Origin: a virus
Virus record (IMG/VR): IMGVR_UViG_3300048785_000032
Location: 1-23,043 of that record
Strand: one strand, 5' to 3'
Length of the DNA stretch: 23,043 bases
Shown here: positions 17,446 to 23,043 of the stretch, in pieces
How positions within the stretch are numbered: the first letter of the stretch is position 1
Layout: every line of letters begins with the position of its first letter
Program-made: the position numbers and the translations under genes
The notes under the pieces: generated by a model
What the model was told of the DNA's origin: nothing
The model's input: the letters and a program-made list of their open reading frames with translations, nothing else
Database searches by the model: none

Positions 17446-19365
17446 ATGACACCGACTCCAGAGGCAGTGGCGGCATACCTGAAGCAGATCAAAGAGTGGC
17501 AGCAGCAAGACGGCGACTCAGTGATCTGCCCGGCTACAGGTTTGGAAATCCCGAAACTCCCTGCCGCCAATATCCTGTGGCGTAAGAAACTCCGCGATGC
17601 AGCGTTCGCCAGTGAGTGCGTGCAGCGTGACGTACGAGCCGCCTGTGCGGCCTCGTTCCCGTTTTGGGTGAATGCCTTCGGGTATACCTTCCACCAGAAG
17701 TGGACCAATGATGAGGGGGAAGACATAGCCGTAACCGGCGATGACTGCCACGTACCGTTCATCACGTGGAAGATTCAGGATGAGTCTGCGGCTACGCTGA
17801 TCTCGTGCATCACGCGGGGCGAAGACGCCTTGATCGACAAGTCACGCGACATGGGAGCATCGTGGTTAGTTATTGCCATATTTCAATGGATGTGGCAGTT
17901 CCAGCCCAACACCACGTTCCTAGAAGTATCCCGCAAGGAAATGTACGTTGACCGCCGGGGGAACATGGACTCCCTCTTCGAGAAGCACCGGTACATGACC
18001 AGGATGCAGCCAGTGTGGTTGCGGCCGAAGCGTATCCGGGACAACTCCATGATGCTGGAGAACCAGGACAACAACTCGGCCATCGTGGGCGAGAGCACGA
18101 ATGACGACGTAGGCCAGGGCGGAAGAAAGACTGCCATCCTTCTGGACGAGTTCGCTCGCGTGCGTAACGGCGAAGAGATCGACGTAGCCACGGCTGACAC
18201 CACGGCCTGCCGCATATTCAACAGCACAGTTAACGGGCCGGCCACCTGGTACACCCGGATCTACCGGGACATGAAGTCTGGTCGCCGCAAGGGGACGCTC
18301 ATAACGCTCCCGTGGGAAGCTCACCCCACAAAGGGACGGGGCCTTTCGATCATTGACGTGCCGCCGTCCCCCAAGAATCCAGTCGGGAAGAAGGCAATAT
18401 CCCCGTGGTACATCCACGAGGAAGCATCGCGTTCGGCTCGTGACCTGGCCCAGAACGTGGATCGTGACCACGGCAAGTCCGGAGACACCTTCTTCGATCC
18501 CCAGGAGGTCGAGGCTCATCGTGCAGCGTTCCAGGCCGATCCTATGGTGATGGGGAACCTGCTCTTTAATGAGGACCTGAACGAAGACGAACGGCTCAGC
18601 GTGTTTATCGGACGCGAGAACGAGGCAGTCAAGTTTGTCGAGGGTGGGGTGCGTAGAACGTGGCGTATCTGGTGCCCGCTGGTCAACGGCAGGCCGGATC
18701 AGTCGCACTCCTATGTGTTCGGCGTTGACGTGAGCATGGGAACCGGGTCCAGCAACTCGGTAATCAGCGTGTTCGACCATAACACCAACCAGAAGATCGC
18801 GGAATACTGCGACTCGTTTACACCACCTGAAGATCTGGCCTGGATGGTGACGATGGCCGCTGTCTGGTTTGGTGGTCGCACAACGAACCCGCTCCTCATC
18901 TGGGAGACGAACGGTCCTGGCTCCATCTTCGGGAAGAAGGTCATGGGATTCGGATACTCCCCGGTCTACTTCTCCAAGGTCGAAGGCCGGAAAACGTCCA
19001 AGCCCACGGAACGGTACGGCTGGAACTCCACTGCCGCCCGAAAGGAAATTCTGCTGGGAGAGTACCGGGATGCCCTGAAAAATGCCCGGTACATAAATCC
19101 GTGCAAGGAATCGCTTGATGAAGCGATTGATTACGTGTATAATGATAGAGGTGTGCTCCAGCCCGCCACAGCGGTGCGGGAGCAAGGCGGTGCTTCAGCG
19201 ACCCACGGTGATCGAGTCGTAGCAGACGCCTTGTGTGAGTACGGAAGAAAGGACTTGCCTAACGTAGTTGTTGCCTTGCCCGTAGCTCCCCGAAACAGTT
19301 TTGCCGGTCGTCGTGACGAGCAACGCCACATGATGCGGTCGGAGAAAGAGGCGTGGTCAAAGTGA
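17446..19365 (+). CDS. terL: Large terminase subunit
   Basis: A 639-residue packaging motor protein with ATPase and nuclease domains. The N-terminal ATPase has a Walker A variant DKSRDMGASW (131-140; the R-x2-G-x-S form typical of many phage terminases), Walker B ILLDEFA (231-237, Asp234, Glu235) and a coupling motif STVNG (260-264). The RNase H-like nuclease shows VFGVDVSMG (Asp428), IWETNGPG (Glu487) and THGDRVVADAL (Asp589). It cuts concatemers and pumps DNA through the portal encoded 630 bases downstream. AAGGATAACC precedes the ATG. Length is slightly above the usual 450-600 because of an extended N-terminus. Which packaging strategy it uses cannot be told from the sequence. Confidence 0.93.
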   Translation: MTPTPEAVAAYLKQIKEWQQQDGDSVICPATGLEIPKLPAANILWRKKLRDAAFASECVQRDVRAACAASFPFWVNAFGYTFHQKWTNDEGEDIAVTGDDCHVPFITWKIQDESAATLISCITRGEDALIDKSRDMGASWLVIAIFQWMWQFQPNTTFLEVSRKEMYVDRRGNMDSLFEKHRYMTRMQPVWLRPKRIRDNSMMLENQDNNSAIVGESTNDDVGQGGRKTAILLDEFARVRNGEEIDVATADTTACRIFNSTVNGPATWYTRIYRDMKSGRRKGTLITLPWEAHPTKGRGLSIIDVPPSPKNPVGKKAISPWYIHEEASRSARDLAQNVDRDHGKSGDTFFDPQEVEAHRAAFQADPMVMGNLLFNEDLNEDERLSVFIGRENEAVKFVEGGVRRTWRIWCPLVNGRPDQSHSYVFGVDVSMGTGSSNSVISVFDHNTNQKIAEYCDSFTPPEDLAWMVTMAAVWFGGRTTNPLLIWETNGPGSIFGKKVMGFGYSPVYFSKVEGRKTSKPTERYGWNSTAARKEILLGEYRDALKNARYINPCKESLDEAIDYVYNDRGVLQPATAVREQGGASATHGDRVVADALCEYGRKDLPNVVVALPVAPRNSFAGRRDEQRHMMRSEKEAWSK

Positions 19366-19616
19366 AAAAGAATAAGCTGAAAAAGTTGAAGATCAGAGTT
19401 CCGTTCATCGGTGGCCCCGTACACGGGGTGGTTTTTGAAATGGAATGGATTCCTCAGGTCAGCATGATGAACGACGAGAAGGAGCGGAAGATCCACGCGT
19501 ATCTCCGCGAGGAAATGGCCTACTTCTACGAAGAAGAGTTGTCGAATAAGCTCTCTGCCGTGTACGATCAGGCCGTGAAGAAGTTCCGTATCAACAAAAT
19601 TGTTCCAGTGGCTTGA
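19353..19616 (+). CDS. Small hypothetical phage protein (GGPVHG motif)
   Basis: An 87-residue protein starting at GTG 19353 with GGAG eight bases upstream, overlapping the end of terL by 13 bases; a GTG at 19362 is the alternative. It has a basic head (KVKKNKLKKLK), then VPFIGGPVHGVVFEM, a short GGP-x-HG motif common in small phage proteins near head genes, and a helical C-terminal half (KIHAYLREEMAYFYEEEL). Function unknown. Confidence 0.65.
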   Translation: MVKVKKNKLKKLKIRVPFIGGPVHGVVFEMEWIPQVSMMNDEKERKIHAYLREEMAYFYEEELSNKLSAVYDQAVKKFRINKIVPVA

Positions 19617-19642
19617 CAGAGGCCATGCCATTCGGTTACAAT
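19613..19642 (+). promoter_or_regulatory. Promoter candidate, matched to 22461-22489
   Basis: TTGACA (19613-19618), 18 bases, TACAAT (19637-19642). The ten bases GTTACAATAG around the -10 box recur exactly at the second candidate. It would serve the OB-like and portal genes and overlaps the end of the preceding gene. Confidence 0.65.
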
Positions 19643-19684
19643 AGGTACTCAGTTGATTTTCAGTTCTAACAGAGGTTCCCAGTT

Positions 19685-19984
19685 ATGGCAAAGAAGATTA
19701 ACAGGCCGAAACACACCCCGCCCGCTCGGGCCAAAGAGGAGACCGCCGAGAAAGGCGGCAACAAGACGTTCGACAACACGAACCGTGGCGTCCTGTTTCC
19801 CCAGGACAAGGAAGGAAACGAGAATCGTCCCGACCTCACCGGCTCGGCTGACATCAAGATTCCCGACGATGCCTCCCCCGGCGACGTGGTGAAATTCCGT
19901 TTGGCGGCGTGGGAGAAGGAATCCAAGGCTGGGAACAAGTTCCTGTCCCTGAACTTCCAGCTTCCGAAGCCCAAGGCCGAGTAA
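19685..19984 (+). CDS. OB-like / DUF736-like small protein
   Basis: A 99-residue protein with AGAGG nine bases before the ATG. After a basic, disordered head (KKINRPKHTPPARAKEE) it has TFDNTNRGVLFPQDKEGNENRPDLTGSADI (quoted here in part: NTNRGVLFPQDKEG) and VVKFRLAAWEKESKAGNKFLSL. The pattern NxRG.LF.N....HPD..G ... L.AW.K.sk.GkfLS occurs in small phage proteins and in DUF736-type proteins with an OB-like single-strand-binding look. The assignment is by pattern memory. Its location between terminase and portal rather than in the replication cluster is odd for a DNA-binding protein. Confidence 0.55.
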   Translation: MAKKINRPKHTPPARAKEETAEKGGNKTFDNTNRGVLFPQDKEGNENRPDLTGSADIKIPDDASPGDVVKFRLAAWEKESKAGNKFLSLNFQLPKPKAE

Positions 19985-19997
19985 CTGAAAGAAGCCT

Positions 19998-22085
19998 ATG
20001 AACCCGAATTCAAAACTGACCCCTCAGAACATGAGCAAGCTCATCACTGTTTCGTTTGCGAAGACGGAGCATCTGAAACGTGCCCGTGGGAAATTCCTAA
20101 GTCAATACTCCGGACGTTTCTGGGCGAGGTCAAAACCGGGTGACGCAGAAGAGCGTAAGGCTTCTCCGATTAATCTCATCTATCAGGCCGTGAACACACT
20201 CATTCCCAATCTGGTTTTCCGTGACCCCAAGTTCAAGGTCCGGTCCAACGTGCTAGCATATCGCGGCTATGCTGACATGATGGAACTGGCCATGAACAAC
20301 TTGGCCTTGAGCATTCATCTGCGGAAGGAACTGCGGATGATGATCGTTGACTCTCTTTTCTTTGCAGCCTTCTGCAAAACCGGGATTGCTTCTACAGGTC
20401 AGTTCATCACGATGGATGACCAGAGCATCGCGGTGGGAGAACCATTCGCCCAGAGAGTCGATCCCGACGATATGATCATTGACCCGCTCGCAAAGACGTG
20501 GGATCAGCAAATGATCGTGGGAAACAGGTTCCGCGTGCTCCGGCAGGATATGCTGGACAGCGGACTGTACGACAACGATCTCGTTAAGAATTTAGGGTCA
20601 CGCACTGACAACAAGTCGGTGTTTGAAGCAGCGTATATGTCTGGAGACAAGTCTGGGGAACTTCGGGAAGTCATGGACTTTGTGGACCTTGCAGAGGTCT
20701 ACATCCCCAGAGATCAACGGGTGGTTACCATTCCGTGGACAAAAGACTTCATCGCGGAGAAGTACCTTCGCGATGTTGACTGGTCTGGCCCCAAGAACGG
20801 ACCCTACCACATGCTCGGGTACGCTTATGTGCCCGATAACATTCTCCCTATCCCACCCGTTTCGCTTTGGTACGATCTCCATATCATGGGGAATCGTATC
20901 GCCCGCAAGATCGCCCGCCAAGCTGACCGGCTGAAGCGAGTGCTCGCCTACGAAGGAAGTGCCATTCAGGACGCGGAGAACATCGCGGATGCTGATGACG
21001 GCGAGGCCATCAAGGTCAACAACCTAGGTGGTATCAAAGAGGTCAACTACGGAGGCACCACTGAGGACGCATACGGCTTCATGGAGTGGGTCGAGAAAAA
21101 GTTCTCGGACATCACCAACAATCTCGACATCATGTCGGGAGCATCCGCCGGAGCCCCCACTGCCACGCAGTCGGAAATGATGCAGAACAATTCCAGCGTC
21201 CGGCTGGCCGACCTCCAGAATATCGTGTACGATTTCACTCAGGAGATCGGACACGATCTGGCGTTCTTCCTACACACAGATCCCCTGATCGAACTGCCCC
21301 TCATTCAGCGTAAACAGGGCCAGGATCAGCAGGTCACGTACACCCCGGAAATGCGGCAGGGCCAGTTCTTCGACTACATCCTTGCCGTCCAACCCATGTC
21401 GATGTCGAAGCCCGATCCGAACATGAAGGTACAGCACCTTCTCCAGTTCGCCACTAACGTCATCCCGGCCGCTGCTCAGGCCGTGCAGATCTTGGGTCCA
21501 GCGTTCAAGGTTCAAGCCTTCCTGGAGCGTATCGCGAGCGAGATCGGCCTCGAAGAGTTCGACGAGATTATTGACGCCCCGACATTCCGCGAGTGGACCC
21601 TCACTAAACTGATCAGCGATATCGACCCGGCCAAAGCGGCCATGTTCGCCACTCAGCCCCCGATCAACCAGATGCCGTGGCAGCAGGGTGGTCAACAGCT
21701 TTCGATTCAGCAGCAGGTCCAGCAAGCAGCCCAGGCTCACCAGCAGGCTCAGCAGCAGGCCCAGCCCAAGGTAGATCCGCCGAAGATAAACATTTCGATT
21801 GACTTCTCTAAGCTGCCACTGGACATTCAGCAGCAGATCGAACACGCCATGAATTTGGCCCCATCCGCCACCGCTGCCGTCCAAGACACAAAGACCGGGA
21901 GTTCAAAGCCAACTCCTCAACCCCATATCAACGTAGGCCAGCCAAATCCCCATGGGCGGGGTCCTAACCCCGCCAGTGTCACTCCAGGCACGGAGAGTGC
22001 CCAAGCGGCTCAGCAGGTCGCTGGCCAGCTTCAGAGGGCCTATCCCACCGCGAGCGTCCAGGCCAGGGCACAGCAAGTTCAGTAG
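19998..22085 (+). CDS. Portal protein
   Basis: A 695-residue protein downstream of terL, of the size and layout of podovirus-like portal (head-to-tail connector) proteins. The N-terminal part has SPINLIYQAVNTLIPNLVF and the domain with RVDPDDMIIDPLAKTWDQ (about 155-172), a hallmark segment of portals; the stem and wing region includes NRIARKIARQADRLKR and ATQSEMMQNNSSVRLADLQ (about 393-411). The last 170 residues are Gln/Ala/Pro-rich (QQQVQQAAQAHQQAQQQA) and probably disordered or coiled, like a barrel. It forms the dodecameric ring through which DNA is pumped. The ATG at 19998 has only a weak AAAGAAG stretch before it. Confidence 0.85.
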   Translation: MNPNSKLTPQNMSKLITVSFAKTEHLKRARGKFLSQYSGRFWARSKPGDAEERKASPINLIYQAVNTLIPNLVFRDPKFKVRSNVLAYRGYADMMELAMNNLALSIHLRKELRMMIVDSLFFAAFCKTGIASTGQFITMDDQSIAVGEPFAQRVDPDDMIIDPLAKTWDQQMIVGNRFRVLRQDMLDSGLYDNDLVKNLGSRTDNKSVFEAAYMSGDKSGELREVMDFVDLAEVYIPRDQRVVTIPWTKDFIAEKYLRDVDWSGPKNGPYHMLGYAYVPDNILPIPPVSLWYDLHIMGNRIARKIARQADRLKRVLAYEGSAIQDAENIADADDGEAIKVNNLGGIKEVNYGGTTEDAYGFMEWVEKKFSDITNNLDIMSGASAGAPTATQSEMMQNNSSVRLADLQNIVYDFTQEIGHDLAFFLHTDPLIELPLIQRKQGQDQQVTYTPEMRQGQFFDYILAVQPMSMSKPDPNMKVQHLLQFATNVIPAAAQAVQILGPAFKVQAFLERIASEIGLEEFDEIIDAPTFREWTLTKLISDIDPAKAAMFATQPPINQMPWQQGGQQLSIQQQVQQAAQAHQQAQQQAQPKVDPPKINISIDFSKLPLDIQQQIEHAMNLAPSATAAVQDTKTGSSKPTPQPHINVGQPNPHGRGPNPASVTPGTESAQAAQQVAGQLQRAYPTASVQARAQQVQ

Positions 22086-22121
22086 TTTCATCACGTGTTG
22101 AAACCATACCAGAGGGTGAAT

Positions 22122-22454
22122 ATGCCTATTTACGGACAAGTCTGTCCGGCGTGTTTACACGCCTTTGAGGACTTCCGACCAATCTCCCGGTGCGATAATC
22201 AGCCTGCGTGCCCGCGATGCGGCAAACAGAGCCACAGGGACTATGGCACGGGTTCTGAGCGTCATCCCGGATACACCACCCCGCTCTTGAGCGAGGCTCT
22301 GGGGGTTCATGCGAGCCAGATCCCGGAGGCCAAGAAGCGTTTCCCTGATCATGAATTTACCTCGGATGGCCGGATGGTACTCCGGTCTCACGAGCAGCGT
22401 CAGCGGGTCCTGAAACAACTGGGATTCCATGACCGCGACGGATATTATGGGTAA
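22122..22454 (+). CDS. FmdB-like zinc-ribbon protein
   Basis: A 110-residue protein. ATG 22122 follows GAGGGTGAAT; an in-frame TTG at 22095 is less likely. The first 40 residues (MPIYGQVCPACLHAFEDF then ACPRCGKQS) have the FmdB-type zinc ribbon: C-x2-C at 8-11 and a second C-x2-C at 30-33. The rest is basic and helical and ends with LKQLGFHDRDGYYG. Phages commonly carry FmdB-like genes near the portal and scaffold genes; the function there is not established. A promoter lies directly after its stop. Confidence 0.72.
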   Translation: MPIYGQVCPACLHAFEDFRPISRCDNQPACPRCGKQSHRDYGTGSERHPGYTTPLLSEALGVHASQIPEAKKRFPDHEFTSDGRMVLRSHEQRQRVLKQLGFHDRDGYYG

Positions 22455-22460
22455 AAGGGC

Positions 22461-22489
22461 TTGATCTTCTAGGACCGTTGTGTTACAAT
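22461..22489 (+). promoter_or_regulatory. Promoter candidate, matched to 19613-19642
   Basis: TTGATC (22461-22466), 17 bases, TACAAT (22484-22489), with GTTACAATAG around the -10 box identical to the candidate at 19613-19642. It would boost the capsid assembly genes that start at 22524. Confidence 0.62.
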
Positions 22490-22523
22490 AGTACATGTAA
22501 ATTTTGCAGAAAGAGGTTTGGAA

Positions 22524-23043
22524 ATGGCTACCGAGAACGAAGTTGTTGATCAGGCGAACGATACCAGCGAAGCGGCTCTGGATGCTGCTGCTGAGGCACC
22601 TGTTACGCCGGCAGCCGACGAGAAGACTCCGGATCAGAAGGCCGAAGCCGCCGTGGGCGAGAAGATGAAGGAGATTTTTGGCCGTAACGACGCCAAGAAC
22701 CAGAAGGACGAACTGGAAGAGGAAGGGATCGAAGGCCCGAACAATCCGGATGGCGACAATCCGGAGTCGAAAGAAGAGCCGGTCGATGAGAAGCTGGCTA
22801 CTGAAGAAGAGGAAGTCGAGGAAAAGCTCGACGAGGACGGAAACCCCGTCGCTGAGCCCACTGCCGAAGACATCGAGCGGACGAAGGTGCTCGGCGAGTT
22901 TGATCCGAACCTGAAGCGTGTGGCCGCTCAACTCGGCGGCTGGAAGCAGCAGGATATCGAAGACTTTATCGTGTCCAACCCCGTGTTGGCACGCGTGACT
23001 TTCTCCAACATGGCGGCAGGGTACAACAACCTGTCCATTCAGT
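22524..23043 (+). CDS. Acidic probable scaffold / head assembly protein, 3' end outside window
   Basis: The frame begins at ATG 22524, after AGAGGTTTGGAA, and is open for 173 codons to the window end. It is strongly acidic and low in complexity (EEEGIEGPNNPDGDNPESKEE, cut here as GPNNPDGDNPE; TEEEEVEEKLDEDG), then becomes helical (LGEFDPNLKRVAAQLGG, DIEDFIVSNPVLA). An acidic, helical protein immediately after the portal and before the expected capsid gene is typical of phage scaffold proteins, which guide procapsid assembly. The identification rests on position and composition, not on a motif. Confidence 0.6.
   Translation, partial: MATENEVVDQANDTSEAALDAAAEAPVTPAADEKTPDQKAEAAVGEKMKEIFGRNDAKNQKDELEEEGIEGPNNPDGDNPESKEEPVDEKLATEEEEVEEKLDEDGNPVAEPTAEDIERTKVLGEFDPNLKRVAAQLGGWKQQDIEDFIVSNPVLARVTFSNMAAGYNNLSIQ

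Noticed and set aside
17920-19185. A 421-residue open frame antisense to the large terminase gene
   Set aside because: It mirrors the codon pattern of terL, has no ribosome site or recognisable motif, and the sense gene has complete ATPase and nuclease motifs.

Overview
This window is a piece of a tailed double-stranded DNA phage genome (Caudoviricetes), or possibly a prophage. It carries a complete phage replication and recombination gene set and the start of a head-assembly module, and I see no ribosomal or core metabolic genes. Ribosome-binding sites of the AGGAG type precede almost every gene, and stop/start overlaps (mostly ATGA) are the rule. The host cannot be named. One gene (8543-9130) makes a secreted pentapeptide-repeat protein with a PEP-CTERM-like tail, which would fit a Gram-negative host with an exosortase; this is inference. 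No integrase, lysis gene or tail module is visible.

The layout is divergent around a gene-free control region at about 14,866-15,338. From there to position 1 all genes run leftward (minus strand); from there to 23,043 all run rightward. A leftward promoter (15005-15034) and a rightward promoter (15151-15179) sit back to back.

Leftward, from the control region: RNase HI (14113-14859), a membrane-anchored alpha/beta hydrolase (13553-14134), a glycosyltransferase-like protein (12876-13556) and two small genes. Then comes a gene-free stretch of about 550 bases with tandem repeats, a promoter and a stable hairpin (11822-12395). After it lie a string of small unknown genes, a free-standing HNH endonuclease (10887-11309), a tRNA-like element, and the secreted pentapeptide protein. 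The replication/recombination cluster follows: family A DNA polymerase interrupted by an intein, small overlapping genes, a Cas4/AddB-like PD-(D/E)XK exonuclease with four iron-sulfur-type cysteines, an ERF annealing protein, a tiny membrane peptide, an Rmf-like peptide, a DnaB-type helicase, a DUF4406 protein, a dATP/dGTP diphosphohydrolase-like protein and a RecU-like resolvase cut by the window edge. Together these supply DNA synthesis, unwinding, primer removal, strand annealing, junction resolution and nucleotide-pool control.

Rightward: a second tRNA-like element, a small-terminase-like gene overlapped out of frame by a zinc-ribbon ORF, a small probable structural protein, a discoidin/SwmB-like adhesin or fibre protein, the large terminase, a small protein, an OB-like protein, the portal, an FmdB-like zinc-ribbon protein and the acidic start of a probable scaffold protein. 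Two near-identical promoters (19613-19642 and 22461-22489) subdivide this module.

The most striking feature is in the polymerase. The intein sits at the catalytic O-helix, and a complete HNH homing-endonuclease gene with its own ribosome-binding site, ATG and TAA is written in a different reading frame of the same DNA (6385-6981). The intein frame stays open across the whole overlap.
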